From Caloramator australicus RC3 (GTDB lineage Bacteria; Bacillota; Clostridia; Clostridiales; Caloramatoraceae): DNA of 64,000 bases. Shown piece after piece: positions 1 through 9,501 of the stretch. The notes below the pieces were generated by a model that ran no database searches, was not told the origin of the DNA, and saw only the letters and a program-made list of their open reading frames with translations. The stretch lies in assembly GCF_000297115.1 (NCBI RefSeq), contig NZ_CAKP01000082.1:124001-188000 (forward strand). The letters are read 5' to 3'. The translations under genes and the position numbers were made by a program. How positions within the stretch are numbered: position 1 is the first letter of the stretch; the number at the start of each line of letters is the position of its first letter.

Positions 1-1
1 T

Positions 2-178
2 CCATTAACTGCAAAGGCAGAAGTTAATATGATCGTTACAGAACTTTGCGTTTTAGAAGTTACCGACAAAGGTTTAGTATTAAGGGAAATTTATAAGGAT
101 ACAACCATAGATGAAGTAAAATCATTAACTGAAGCTGATCTTATTATCCCAGAAGATATAAAAATAATGGACATTTAG
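2..178 (+). CDS. CoA-transferase beta subunit, 3' end only (butyrate/acetoacetate CoA-transferase type)
   Basis: Only the last 58 codons are in the window; the gene runs off the left edge. The visible tail contains VTELCVLEVTDKGLVLREI and ends EADLIIPEDIKIMDI, which resembles the C-terminus of beta subunits of AtoA/ScoB-type 3-oxoacid CoA-transferases. Such an enzyme moves CoA between acetoacetate or butyrate and acetate. In lysine fermenters a butyryl-CoA:acetoacetate CoA-transferase completes the pathway, and this gene lies 11 bp before kdd in the same orientation, so I infer that role. The family is well supported; the exact substrate is inferred from the neighbours. Confidence 0.75.
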   Translation, partial: PLTAKAEVNMIVTELCVLEVTDKGLVLREIYKDTTIDEVKSLTEADLIIPEDIKIMDI

Positions 179-189
179 GAGGTTTTGTT

Positions 190-1230
190 ATGAAAAGGGG
201 ATGCAAATACGGAACACATAGAGTTTTAGAACCACAGGGGGTTTTACCACAACCTGCAGTTAAAATTTCAAACGATATGGAGATATACGACAATGAAATT
301 TTGATCGATGTTATTGCTCTTAATATAGACTCAGCAAGCTTTACCCAGATTGAAGAAGAACAGGGCAAAGATGTAGAAAAGATAAAAAAGAGAATTTTAG
401 AAATCGTTAACGAAAGAGGAAAAATGCAAAACCCTGTAACAGGATCCGGCGGAATGCTTATCGGAATAGTTGAAAAAATAGGAAGTGCATTAATCGGCAA
501 AACAGATCTAAAGATAGGAGATAAGATTGCAACATTAGTTTCACTGTCCTTAACACCCCTTAGAATCGATGAAATAATAGATGTTAAGCCGGAAATAGAT
601 AGAGTTGAAATAAAGGGTAAGGCAATATTGTTTGAAAGCGGAATATATGCAAAGCTTCCTGAGGATATGGACGAAACTTTAGCATTAGCTGCCCTCGATG
701 TTGCAGGAGCTCCAGCTCAAACTGCAAAGCTTGTAAAACCAGGGCAAAGCGTCCTTATTTTAGGTGCAGCAGGAAAGTCAGGGATGCTCTGCTGCTATGA
801 AGCTATGAAGAGGGTAGGACCAACAGGGAGAGTTATAGGGCTTGTTAGAAGCGAAAAGGATAAAGAAAGATTAGAAAGCTTAGGATTATGCCATAGAATA
901 ATTGTTGCAGATGCGCAAAAGCCTGTTGAAGTTCTTAATAAAACCTTAGAAGCAAATGACGGTAAGGAAGTGGATATATCAATAAATTGTGTTAACGTGT
1001 CAAATACAGAAATGTCTTCAATTCTTCCTGTAAAGGACGAAGGAATTGTTTACTTCTTCTCAATGGCAACAAGCTTTACAAAGGCTGCATTAGGAGCAGA
1101 GGGTGTAGGAAAGGATGTAACCATGATTATTGGAAATGGATACACAAAGGGTCATGCTGAAATCACTTTACAAGAGCTAAGAGAAAATGAAAAGTTAAGA
1201 AGGGTTTTTGAAGAAATGTATGCAAAATAA
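190..1230 (+). CDS. kdd: L-erythro-3,5-diaminohexanoate dehydrogenase
   Basis: A 346-residue NAD(P)-dependent dehydrogenase. In lysine fermentation it oxidatively deaminates 3,5-diaminohexanoate to 3-keto-5-aminohexanoate in the cytoplasm. The N-terminus MKRGCKYGTHRVLEPQGVLP is characteristic of the family, and a nucleotide-binding stretch VLILGAAGKSGM lies near residues 188-199. The ATG follows a strong AGGAGG site with 7 bases between. The gene is directly upstream of kamA (15 bp), and the five genes that follow encode the two aminomutases making its substrate and their accessory proteins. That context makes the assignment firm. Confidence 0.93.
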   Translation: MKRGCKYGTHRVLEPQGVLPQPAVKISNDMEIYDNEILIDVIALNIDSASFTQIEEEQGKDVEKIKKRILEIVNERGKMQNPVTGSGGMLIGIVEKIGSALIGKTDLKIGDKIATLVSLSLTPLRIDEIIDVKPEIDRVEIKGKAILFESGIYAKLPEDMDETLALAALDVAGAPAQTAKLVKPGQSVLILGAAGKSGMLCCYEAMKRVGPTGRVIGLVRSEKDKERLESLGLCHRIIVADAQKPVEVLNKTLEANDGKEVDISINCVNVSNTEMSSILPVKDEGIVYFFSMATSFTKAALGAEGVGKDVTMIIGNGYTKGHAEITLQELRENEKLRRVFEEMYAK

Positions 1231-1245
1231 TTTGGGGGGATTTTA

Positions 1246-2502
1246 ATGAAGGTTAATAGAAGATGGGAGCTTTTTAAGGATATTCCAGATGAGCTTTGGA
1301 ATGACTGGAAATGGCAGCTAAGAAACAGAATCGAAACATTAGAGGATCTAAAAAAATATATTCCGCTTACAGAAGAAGAGGAAAAGGGAGTTGCTACCTG
1401 CCTTGGGACGCTTAGGATGGCAATTACACCATATTATCTTTCCTTAATCGATCCTAATGACCCACATGATCCTATAAGAAAACAAGCTATTCCAACAGAA
1501 AATGAGCTTCATAAAGCAAGTGAGGATTTACTTGATCCTTTGCATGAAGATACAGACTCACCTGTTCCAGGTCTTACCCACAGATATCCTGATAGAGTGT
1601 TGCTTTTAGTTACAGACCAATGTTCTATGTATTGTAGACACTGCACCAGAAGAAGGTTTGCAGGACAACAGGATATGCCTATGCCTATGGATAGAATAGA
1701 AAAAGCTATCGAATATATTAAAAATACACCAGTTATAAGAGACGTTTTAATATCAGGTGGGGATCCTTTAACTTTATCCGACGATAGGCTTGAATATATA
1801 ATTAAAAAATTAAGAGAAATACCACATGTTGAAATTATTAGAATTGGTTCAAGAACCCCAGTTGTTATGCCACAGAGAATAACTAAGGAATTAGTTGATA
1901 TGCTTAAAAAATATCATCCTATTTGGTTAAATACCCATTTTAATCATCCAAATGAAGTTACTGAAGAATCAAAAAGAGCAATTGCAATGCTTGCTGATGC
2001 AGGAATACCTCTTGGAAATCAATCAGTGCTTTTAAGGGGAATCAATGACTGCGTTCATGTTATGAAAAAGCTTGTTCATGAACTTGTCAAGATGAGGGTA
2101 AGACCATACTATATTTACCAATGTGACCTTTCAATGGGATTACAGCACTTTAGAACCCCTGTTGCTAAGGGAATTGAGATTATAGAAGGATTAAGAGGTC
2201 ATACATCGGGTTATGCAGTTCCAACATTTGTTGTTGATGCACCTGGTGGTGGAGGTAAGATCCCTGTAATGCCAAATTATATAGTTTCAATGAATCATAA
2301 CAAGGTAATTTTAAGAAATTTTGAAGGGGTTATTACAACCTATACAGAACCAGATGAATATACACCAAGTTGCAACTGTGAAGTTTGTAGTGGTGAAAGG
2401 GAAGCAAAATTAATAGGGATTGCAGGATTATTACAAGGAAATCAATTGTCATTAGAGCCTGAAGGACTTGAAAGAAAACAAAGAGGTCATAAGCATGAGT
2501 AA
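1246..2502 (+). CDS. kamA: L-lysine 2,3-aminomutase
   Basis: A 418-residue radical-SAM, PLP-dependent enzyme that converts L-lysine to L-beta-lysine, the first step of clostridial lysine fermentation. The [4Fe-4S]/SAM motif CSMYCRHC is at residues 126-133. The PLP-binding lysine lies in the glycine-rich GGGGKIP motif near residue 338, and a C-terminal CNCEVC cluster matches the zinc-binding site known from the Clostridium subterminale enzyme. Length matches that enzyme (about 416). The ATG is preceded by GGGGGG. The last codons overlap the start of kamB, so the genes are translationally coupled. Confidence 0.96.
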   Translation: MKVNRRWELFKDIPDELWNDWKWQLRNRIETLEDLKKYIPLTEEEEKGVATCLGTLRMAITPYYLSLIDPNDPHDPIRKQAIPTENELHKASEDLLDPLHEDTDSPVPGLTHRYPDRVLLLVTDQCSMYCRHCTRRRFAGQQDMPMPMDRIEKAIEYIKNTPVIRDVLISGGDPLTLSDDRLEYIIKKLREIPHVEIIRIGSRTPVVMPQRITKELVDMLKKYHPIWLNTHFNHPNEVTEESKRAIAMLADAGIPLGNQSVLLRGINDCVHVMKKLVHELVKMRVRPYYIYQCDLSMGLQHFRTPVAKGIEIIEGLRGHTSGYAVPTFVVDAPGGGGKIPVMPNYIVSMNHNKVILRNFEGVITTYTEPDEYTPSCNCEVCSGEREAKLIGIAGLLQGNQLSLEPEGLERKQRGHKHE

Positions 2503-3520
2503 TGTTTTGAAGCTTATAAAACCCTATAGAACAATATCCATAATTGGGATGGAAAAGAATGTTGGAAAAACAACGGTTCTAAATCATATTTTAAACAAGG
2601 CCAGGGGGAGTTATCCCCTTGGTCTTACATCAATAGGAAGAGACGGAGAGGATATAGATAGGGTTACAAATACAGAAAAGCCAAGAATTTATATCGAAAA
2701 GGGGACGATTTTTGCAACATGTAAGGAATTTTTCTTAAAATCTGATGTTACTAAAGAAGTTTTAGAAACCACAGGAATCAATACGCCCCTTGGGGAAATT
2801 ATAATTGGAAGGGCCTTAAGCGATGGATATATTGAAATTGCAGGGCCTTCGGTGAATTCTGCGATTAGATGGACAAGTGAAAGGATGCTACACTATGGTG
2901 CTGGAAAGGTTTTAATAGATGGCGCTTTAAGTAGAAAAACGATGGCATCGCCAAGCATAACACAGGCCACAATTTTATCAACTGGAGCAGCACTATCAAG
3001 GGATATTAACAAGGTTATAGACAAAACTGAGCTTACCTTAAAGCTTTTATCAATAAAAAAAGAGGAAGATGATAAAGTTTTAAATAGTGCCTTTAAAATA
3101 TTAGAAAATTTCAAGATAGGCGTTATATATAATGATTATTCATTTAAAAGCATAAATGTTTTAACTTCTTTGGAAGCTTCAAAGGATATAGTTGAAAACC
3201 TAATGGATGATGTAACCCATGTAGTTATAAAAGGAGTAGTAACAGATAAAATTTTAGAGGACATAATAAAATCAACTGATAGATATAAGGGAAAAACTTT
3301 TTTGGTAGAAGATGGGACTAAGTTGTTTTTAAATAGGGAAATATTAGATGTGTTTATTAAAAGTGGGGGAGAAATAAGGGCTTTAATGCCGATAAATGTT
3401 ATATGTATAACAATTAATCCTAAATCGCCCTATGGCTATGAATTTGATGCTAAAAGGTTTCAAGAAAAAATGAAGGAGAAAATAAATATCCCTGTCTTTA
3501 ACGTATTAGGAGATGAATAG
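2495..3520 (+). CDS. kamB: KamB, putative aminomutase accessory/reactivation protein
   Basis: A 341-residue protein counted from the ATG at 2495, which has AGAGG upstream and overlaps the kamA stop. A P-loop-like motif GMEKNVGKTT lies near residues 19-28, suggesting nucleotide binding. The family occurs in lysine-fermentation clusters between kamA and kamD, where KamB and KamC are predicted to reactivate the B12-dependent lysine 5,6-aminomutase, which suffers suicide inactivation. To my knowledge that role is inferred rather than shown for KamB itself. No membrane segments or signal peptide are seen, so it should be cytoplasmic. Confidence 0.85.
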   Translation: MSNVLKLIKPYRTISIIGMEKNVGKTTVLNHILNKARGSYPLGLTSIGRDGEDIDRVTNTEKPRIYIEKGTIFATCKEFFLKSDVTKEVLETTGINTPLGEIIIGRALSDGYIEIAGPSVNSAIRWTSERMLHYGAGKVLIDGALSRKTMASPSITQATILSTGAALSRDINKVIDKTELTLKLLSIKKEEDDKVLNSAFKILENFKIGVIYNDYSFKSINVLTSLEASKDIVENLMDDVTHVVIKGVVTDKILEDIIKSTDRYKGKTFLVEDGTKLFLNREILDVFIKSGGEIRALMPINVICITINPKSPYGYEFDAKRFQEKMKEKINIPVFNVLGDE

Positions 3521-3521
3521 G

Positions 3522-4988
3522 ATGAATTTTTTTGATATAGACCTTAAAGAAATAGGATTTGACTATGTATATGAGCAGCTTCAACCTAAAACTGTTTTTG
3601 GAATGGAAATTAAAAAAAATATAAAGTTTTACAAAAAAAAGAATAAAAAAAATCTTTTGCAGGAATTTGAAGAGCTTGAGGATATAATATGTTCAATTAA
3701 ACAAAATAGAAAAGCTTTTGATGAAATTGAACATATACTTTATAAATTCAAAGATATAAGAAAAAGTATAGAAAGATGTAAGAATGGTTCAGTTTTAGAT
3801 GAAGTGGAATTGTTTGAAATCAAAAATTTTTGCTTAAATTTAAGAGCTTTAAAAAGTTTAATTTCAGAAGCAAAAATAAGCAATATTATTTTACATTCTT
3901 TAGATGATGTTTACATAATTTTAGATCCAGAAGGAAAGAACATACCTACTTTCTACATATATAACGTTTATTCTGAAAAATTAAATGAGATAAGAAATAA
4001 AAAGCTTGAAATAGAAAAAAAGATTTTTCTTGAAGTTGATGAAAAAAACATAAATCGTTTAAAGGAACAAAGATTAAATCTGGTGATAGCTGAAGAAGAG
4101 GAAGAATTAAAAATTAAGAAGGAATTGTCTAAAAAGATAAGTAAATATGTTAATGCTTTTGAAGAAAACTTTAGAGGCATTGGAAAATTAGACTTTTTAA
4201 TAGAAAAGGCAAAACTTGCGATAAAATATAATGCCACAAAGCCAATTATTATTGATGATTTAAAAGTTAATTTAATAAATCAAATTAATCCTTATGTCCT
4301 TGATATATTAAAGGAAAAAGGCAAAAGCTTTACTCCAATAACTATTGAAATGTTTAAAGGCACAACGGTTATAACCGGTGCTAACATGGGTGGAAAAAGC
4401 ATATCTTTGAAGACTACTACACTGAACTTACTTTTAGGACATCTGGGATTTTTTGTGTTTGCGGAATATGCAGCTTTCCCAATATTAGATTTTATTTATT
4501 TTATCTCAGATGATCTTCAGTCGGTATCAAGGGGACTTAGCACCTTTGGTGCAGAAATAATAAAGCTTAATGAGGTTATAAGCAGAATAAAAAAGGAATT
4601 CGGATTTGCTGCCCTTGATGAGGTGGCAAGAGGAACAAATCCTAAAGAGGGACATGCAATAGTAAGGGCAGTCTGCCAATATCTTAATAGTTTTAGCAGT
4701 TTTGTTTTAGTGTCCACCCATTATGATGGAGTAGTTGACAAAAATATGAATCACTATCAAGTAGTGGGGCTAAAAAATGTTGACCTTGATAATCTCAAAA
4801 AAGATCTGGCAATTAAAAATTCAATTGAAGTTATCCAGGAATACATGGATTATAGTTTAGAAAGGATAGAAGGCATAAGAGAAGTCCCAAAGGATGCACT
4901 AAATATTTCAAAACTATTGAATTTTGATGAAGAAGTAATAAAAATAGCTGAAAATATATTAAAAGAGGGGGATAGGAATGAAAAGTAA
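3522..4988 (+). CDS. kamC: KamC, MutS-like ATPase of the lysine fermentation cluster
   Basis: A 488-residue protein with a central charged, probably coiled-coil region (about residues 130-230) and a C-terminal MutS-type ATPase domain. The Walker A motif TGANMGGKS lies near residues 285-293, followed by a Walker B-like FAALDEVARGTNP stretch. The mismatch-recognition and connector domains of DNA-repair MutS are absent. Homologues sit in lysine and ornithine fermentation clusters and are predicted to act with KamB in reactivating the adenosylcobalamin aminomutase. I chose the second ATG (3522) because AGGAG is well spaced from it; ATG 3513 is too close. The end overlaps kamD by 11 bp. Confidence 0.85.
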   Translation: MNFFDIDLKEIGFDYVYEQLQPKTVFGMEIKKNIKFYKKKNKKNLLQEFEELEDIICSIKQNRKAFDEIEHILYKFKDIRKSIERCKNGSVLDEVELFEIKNFCLNLRALKSLISEAKISNIILHSLDDVYIILDPEGKNIPTFYIYNVYSEKLNEIRNKKLEIEKKIFLEVDEKNINRLKEQRLNLVIAEEEEELKIKKELSKKISKYVNAFEENFRGIGKLDFLIEKAKLAIKYNATKPIIIDDLKVNLINQINPYVLDILKEKGKSFTPITIEMFKGTTVITGANMGGKSISLKTTTLNLLLGHLGFFVFAEYAAFPILDFIYFISDDLQSVSRGLSTFGAEIIKLNEVISRIKKEFGFAALDEVARGTNPKEGHAIVRAVCQYLNSFSSFVLVSTHYDGVVDKNMNHYQVVGLKNVDLDNLKKDLAIKNSIEVIQEYMDYSLERIEGIREVPKDALNISKLLNFDEEVIKIAENILKEGDRNEK

Positions 4989-6534
4989 ACTTAATTTAAA
5001 TTGGGAGATAGTTGAAAAGGCAAGGGAATGTGCAAGGAATATTGCCAATGATACTCAAAAATTCATTGACAAACATACAACAGTAGCTGTTGAAAGAACA
5101 GTATGTAGATTGCTCGGAATTGATGGTGTGGATGAATTTGGCGTTCCTTTGCCAAACGTAGTAGTTGATAATATTAAAAAAGGAAATGGGCTTTCTGTTG
5201 GTGCAGCAATTTATATTGGAAATGCAATGCTTCATACAAAATTAACTCCTCAGGAAATTGCAGAAAGGGTTGCAAAGGGAGAAATAGACCTTACAAAGCT
5301 TCCAATGCATGACTTGTTTGATATAAAACTTGAAGTTATGAAGGTTGCTAAACAAACTGTAGAAAGAATAAGAAAAAATAGGGAAACAAGGGAAGAACTA
5401 TTAAGAAAATACGGAGATAAGCAAGGGCCACTTTTATATGTTATAGTAGCAACAGGTAACATATACGAAGATATTGTTCAGGCAAAGGCAGCAGCAAGGC
5501 AAGGGGCAGACGTCATTGCGGTTATTAGAACAACGGGTCAAAGCCTTTTAGACTATGTTCCTTATGGTGCTACAACAGAGGGCTTTGGAGGAACCTATGC
5601 GACTCAGGAAAACTTTAGACTAATGAGAAAAGCCCTTGATGAAGTAAGCGAAGAGCTTGGAAGATATATAAGATTAACCAATTACTGTTCTGGACTTTGC
5701 ATGCCTGAAATTGCAGCGATGGGTGCTTTAGAAAGATTAGATGTTATGTTAAATGATGCCCTTTATGGAATACTTTTTAGAGATATAAACATGAAAAGAA
5801 CACTAGTTGACCAGTTTTTCTCAAGGGTTATTAATGGATTTGCAGGTGTTATCATAAACACAGGAGAAGATAATTATCTTACAACAGCGGATGCCGTTGA
5901 GGAAGCCCACACAGTTTTAGCATCACAATTTATAAATGAGCAGTTTGCTCTTCTTGCTGGAATTCCAGAGGAGCAAATGGGACTTGGACATGCTTTTGAA
6001 ATGAATCCAGATCTTAAAAATGGATTCTTATTAGAACTTGCTCAGGCTCAAATGGCAAGGGAAATATTCCCTAAGGCACCTTTAAAATACATGCCCCCAA
6101 CAAAGTTTATGACAGGAAATATATTCAAAGGACATATTCAAGATGCACTATTTAACATGGTAACTATAATGACAGGGCAAAGAATACATCTTTTAGGAAT
6201 GCTTACTGAGGCTATTCATACTCCGTTTATGCAGGATAGAGCCCTTTCAATTGAAAATGCAAGATATATCTTTAATAATATGGAATCATTTGGAGATGAA
6301 ATTGAGTTTAAGAAGGACGGAATAATTCAAAGAAGGGCTAATGAGGTATTAAATAAGGCTTATGAACTATTAAAGGAAATAGAAAGGGAAGGATTATTCA
6401 GAACATTAGAGCAGGGTAAATTTGCAAATATCAAAAGACCAATAAACGGTGGAAAGGGACTTGAAGGCGTAGTTGAAAAGGATGAAAAATATTACAATCC
6501 ATTTATTGAGCTTATGTTGGGAGGTAGAATCTAA
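4978..6534 (+). CDS. kamD: D/L-beta-lysine 5,6-aminomutase, alpha subunit
   Basis: A 518-residue catalytic (TIM-barrel type) subunit of the adenosylcobalamin- and PLP-dependent aminomutase that converts beta-lysine to 3,5-diaminohexanoate. Sequence such as NYCSGLCMPEIAAMGALERL and PTKFMTGNIFKGH is typical of the family, and length matches the known alpha subunits (about 516). The ATG overlaps the end of kamC and the stop overlaps the ATG of kamE (TAATG), as expected for subunits made in equal amounts. The neighbours on both sides belong to the same pathway, so confidence is high. Confidence 0.95.
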   Translation: MKSKLNLNWEIVEKARECARNIANDTQKFIDKHTTVAVERTVCRLLGIDGVDEFGVPLPNVVVDNIKKGNGLSVGAAIYIGNAMLHTKLTPQEIAERVAKGEIDLTKLPMHDLFDIKLEVMKVAKQTVERIRKNRETREELLRKYGDKQGPLLYVIVATGNIYEDIVQAKAAARQGADVIAVIRTTGQSLLDYVPYGATTEGFGGTYATQENFRLMRKALDEVSEELGRYIRLTNYCSGLCMPEIAAMGALERLDVMLNDALYGILFRDINMKRTLVDQFFSRVINGFAGVIINTGEDNYLTTADAVEEAHTVLASQFINEQFALLAGIPEEQMGLGHAFEMNPDLKNGFLLELAQAQMAREIFPKAPLKYMPPTKFMTGNIFKGHIQDALFNMVTIMTGQRIHLLGMLTEAIHTPFMQDRALSIENARYIFNNMESFGDEIEFKKDGIIQRRANEVLNKAYELLKEIEREGLFRTLEQGKFANIKRPINGGKGLEGVVEKDEKYYNPFIELMLGGRI

Positions 6535-7331
6535 TGAGCGGAGGACTTTATTCAACCGAAAGAAAGGATTACGACAAGACGTTAGATCTTACTAAGGTAA
6601 AACCCTATGGAGATACAATGAATGATGGAAAGGTTCAACTTAGCTTTACTTTACCAGTTCCAAATGGTGAAAGGGCAGTTGAAGCTGCAAAGCAGCTTGT
6701 AAAAAAGATGGGTATTATAGATCCTCAGGTAGTATATAATGCTGCATTAGATAAGGAATTTACCTTTTTTGTAGTGTATGGCAGTGTAGTTCACACCGTA
6801 GATTATACAGCTATCCATGTTGAAACGGTAGACGTTCAGACGATGTCTATGGAGGAGACAAATCAATTTATCAAGGAACATATAGGAAGAAAGCTTGTTG
6901 TTGTAGGAGCAAGCACGGGAACAGATGCTCATACTGTAGGAATCGACGCAATAATGAATATGAAAGGATACGCAGGGCATTATGGTTTAGAAAGATATGA
7001 GATGTTTGAGGCATATAATCTTGGAAGCCAAGTTCCAAATGAAGAATTTGTTAAAAAGGCAATTGAACTTAAAGCGGATGTATTATTGGTGTCACAGACA
7101 GTAACTCAAAAGGATATCCACATACAAAACTTAACCCATCTTGTTGAACTTCTTGAAGCAGAAGGAATTAGAGATAAAATTTTATTGATATGCGGAGGTC
7201 CAAGAATAACCCATGAACTTGCAAAGGAACTTGGATACGATGCAGGGTTCGGACCTGGAAAATTTGCCGATGATGTTGCAACTTTTATAGCAACCGAATT
7301 TGCACAAAGGAAATTACCTGGAATAAAATAA
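6534..7331 (+). CDS. kamE: Beta-lysine 5,6-aminomutase, beta (B12-binding) subunit
   Basis: A 265-residue subunit carrying the cobalamin-binding Rossmann domain. The signature DAHTVGIDAIMNMKG contains the DxHxxG base-off cobalamin ligand His133, and Lys144, which in the studied clostridial enzyme forms the internal aldimine with PLP; both fall at exactly the published positions. An N-terminal dimerisation region precedes it. It is the last gene of the operon and is followed at once by a strong terminator. Confidence 0.96.
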   Translation: MSGGLYSTERKDYDKTLDLTKVKPYGDTMNDGKVQLSFTLPVPNGERAVEAAKQLVKKMGIIDPQVVYNAALDKEFTFFVVYGSVVHTVDYTAIHVETVDVQTMSMEETNQFIKEHIGRKLVVVGASTGTDAHTVGIDAIMNMKGYAGHYGLERYEMFEAYNLGSQVPNEEFVKKAIELKADVLLVSQTVTQKDIHIQNLTHLVELLEAEGIRDKILLICGGPRITHELAKELGYDAGFGPGKFADDVATFIATEFAQRKLPGIK

Positions 7332-7356
7332 GGACAGCGACTGCTGTCCTTATTTG
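7330..7356 (+). terminator. Rho-independent terminator after kamE
   Basis: The arms AAGGACAGC and GCTGTCCTT form a perfect 9-bp stem around a 4-base loop, followed by ATTTG. It overlaps the kamE stop codon and ends the lysine fermentation operon. Confidence 0.85.
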
Positions 7357-7387
7357 TTAACATTTTATTAATTAAACTCCATCTCCT

Positions 7388-7416
7388 TTGACTTCAAATT
7401 TTTATAATATTATACT
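7388..7416 (+). promoter_or_regulatory. SigA-type promoter for the LtaS-like gene
   Basis: TTGACT (7388-7393) and TATACT (7411-7416) are separated by exactly 17 bases, 38 bp upstream of the ATG at 7454. It lies just after the kam operon terminator, so this gene has its own transcript. Confidence 0.7.
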
Positions 7417-7453
7417 AAATGATGTCGAAAAATAATAGGGGAAGTGAAAAGGG

Positions 7454-9316
7454 ATGGAGAAGTTAAAGTTAAGTTTAAAATTATTACCTGATGTATATTT
7501 ATTTGTCTTGATAATTTTTATTAAAACATTATCTGCCAATGTTGCAATGAAATTGGTTTACCAATCAACCTTTTATACTTTATTTGGTATTTTAGGTTCT
7601 TCGCTCATTTTTGCATCTATTTTAAGCTTATTTAAGTTTAAAACACGATATATCGCTTTTTATATATTTGACTTTTTAATAAGTTTGATACTTCTAACTG
7701 ATATAGTTTATAACAGATATTTTTTAGATGTAACCTCTGCTGCTTTAATTAAACAAGCGGGGCTTGTTGGGGAAGTTAAAGATAGCGTATTTGCCCTTTT
7801 AAAACCGTGGGATCTATTTTACTTTGTGGATTTTATATTTATTTCTTTATTTTATAAATATTTTAAGAGAAATTTAGTTGAAAACGAAACAAAATTAACT
7901 AAAAGATTAACATCCTTTGCTATGCTTGTTATTTTAGGATTGACTTTTAGTTATCAAAGCGTAAAGGCATTGGATAGAAGACAGCCAGGAATTTTAAAGA
8001 CTATGTATGATAAAAAGTATATCGTTTCCAATATTGGAAATATCAATTTCCATGCCTTTGACCTTTATAATTTTATAAAAAGAAATGTATTAAACATAAA
8101 AAAGATAGATGAAAAAGAGATTAAAGAAACTTTAAAATGGTTTGAAGATAAAAATGCAAATAAAAATAAAAATTATTTTGGAGAATATAGGGGCAAAAAT
8201 CTTATAGTAGTTCAGCTTGAGGCCTTTCAAGGATTTGTTTTAGAAAGAAAAATCAATGGTCAGGAGCTGACGCCAAACTTAAATAAACTTGCAAAAGATA
8301 GCCTCGTGTTTGAAAATTATTACTATCAAACTGCCTGGGGTGGAACCTCAGATGCAGAGTTTTTAAGCAATGTATCTTTGCTTCCTGCAAGGGACGGATC
8401 TGTTTATTATCAATATGCAGGGAATAAATACAATGCACTGCCAAAAGAATTAAAGGGAATAGGCTATTCCACAGCAGTAATGCATGCAAACAGGCCTGGT
8501 TTTTGGAATAGGACTAATATGTATAGGGCTTTAGGCTTTGACAAATATGAAAGTGAAAAGGACTTTAATATAGATGAGATTCAAGGTATGGGACTTTCTG
8601 ATAAATCCTTTTTTAAACAGGCAGTTGAAAAAATGAAAAGCTATGATAAGCCCTTTTATTCCTTTTTAATTACTTTATCCAGTCATTTCCCATATAAAGA
8701 TTATCAAAATAAGATAGCCAAAATAATTAATGTCGGAGAGTTTGAAGGGGATGTTGTGGGTGACTATCTAAAGGCTGTGAAATATACTGATGAAGCTGTT
8801 GGGCTTTTTATTGATGAGCTAAAAAGATCAGGGCTTTGGGATAATTCGATTGTTGTATTTTATGGTGATCATGCAGCAATCCCTTATGAAAAAAGGAGCA
8901 GCCTTGCAAAGATAATTTATGGCAAAGATGATCTTACGACCCTTGAGTGGGTAACCAATCAAAAAGTTGTAATGATGATACATTTTCCAGATGAAAGGAT
9001 AAAAGGCATAGATAAAACTACAGCCGGACAGATGGATTTATATCCTACCCTTGCTAATTTGTATGGGATAGAGCCAAAGTATGTTTTGGGAAGAGACCTT
9101 TTAAATCAAAAAGATGGATTTATATTAACAAGGGAAGGGAATTTTGTTACAAATAAATATGCTTATTTAAAATCTTCTGATAAACTTGTTGAGCTAAAGA
9201 ATGGAAAAGAAGCTGATAAGGAAAAGTTTAAGTATCTGTTTGATAAGTATAAAACTTATTTTGATATGTCAAATAAAATGATAGAATATGATTTGCTAAG
9301 GTATTTAGAAAGATAG
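7454..9316 (+). CDS. LtaS-like membrane phosphoglycerol transferase (lipoteichoic acid synthase family)
   Basis: A 620-residue protein with about five N-terminal membrane segments (roughly residues 10-175) and an extracellular sulfatase-fold domain (about 255-560). Seen active-site elements are QLEAF, the GGTSDAEF motif with the catalytic threonine, HANRPGFWNRTNMY and FYGDHAA. Together they match the metal ligands and nucleophile of lipoteichoic acid synthases, which transfer glycerol phosphate from phosphatidylglycerol outside the membrane. Length is close to that of S. aureus LtaS (646). Whether it makes a polymer or a primer, or modifies another glycan, cannot be told from sequence. It is monocistronic with its own promoter and terminator. 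Confidence 0.88.
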   Translation: MEKLKLSLKLLPDVYLFVLIIFIKTLSANVAMKLVYQSTFYTLFGILGSSLIFASILSLFKFKTRYIAFYIFDFLISLILLTDIVYNRYFLDVTSAALIKQAGLVGEVKDSVFALLKPWDLFYFVDFIFISLFYKYFKRNLVENETKLTKRLTSFAMLVILGLTFSYQSVKALDRRQPGILKTMYDKKYIVSNIGNINFHAFDLYNFIKRNVLNIKKIDEKEIKETLKWFEDKNANKNKNYFGEYRGKNLIVVQLEAFQGFVLERKINGQELTPNLNKLAKDSLVFENYYYQTAWGGTSDAEFLSNVSLLPARDGSVYYQYAGNKYNALPKELKGIGYSTAVMHANRPGFWNRTNMYRALGFDKYESEKDFNIDEIQGMGLSDKSFFKQAVEKMKSYDKPFYSFLITLSSHFPYKDYQNKIAKIINVGEFEGDVVGDYLKAVKYTDEAVGLFIDELKRSGLWDNSIVVFYGDHAAIPYEKRSSLAKIIYGKDDLTTLEWVTNQKVVMMIHFPDERIKGIDKTTAGQMDLYPTLANLYGIEPKYVLGRDLLNQKDGFILTREGNFVTNKYAYLKSSDKLVELKNGKEADKEKFKYLFDKYKTYFDMSNKMIEYDLLRYLER

Positions 9317-9333
9317 ATTCTATGTCAATTATG

Positions 9334-9374
9334 GGGTGGGCAAATTATTTAGATGCCCGCCCTTGCTAATTTTC
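9334..9374 (+). terminator. Rho-independent terminator after the LtaS-like gene
   Basis: GGGTGGGCA (9334-9342) pairs with TGCCCGCCC (9354-9362) with one G-T wobble; the loop is 11 bases and a moderately T-rich tract follows. The left arm lies in a segment (9318-9337) resembling one at 13013-13032, so the hairpin could be an insertion-sequence end that now works as terminator. Confidence 0.65.
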
Positions 9375-9501
9375 AGGACATTTTTGAGAGATTAAGATTA
9401 TGTTAAGAATAATATTTAAAATTGGGCATGATAAAAAGACGAAGCTAAGGCTGGCTTTTTGAGTCAGTATAACGAATTGTGCATGCTTAAGCTTTTAAAC
9501 G

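Noticed and set aside
3522-4988. Calling this gene a DNA mismatch repair MutS or MutS2
   Set aside because: It has only the ATPase part with a helical middle, lacks the mismatch-binding and Smr domains, and lies inside the lysine aminomutase operon. KamC is the better call.
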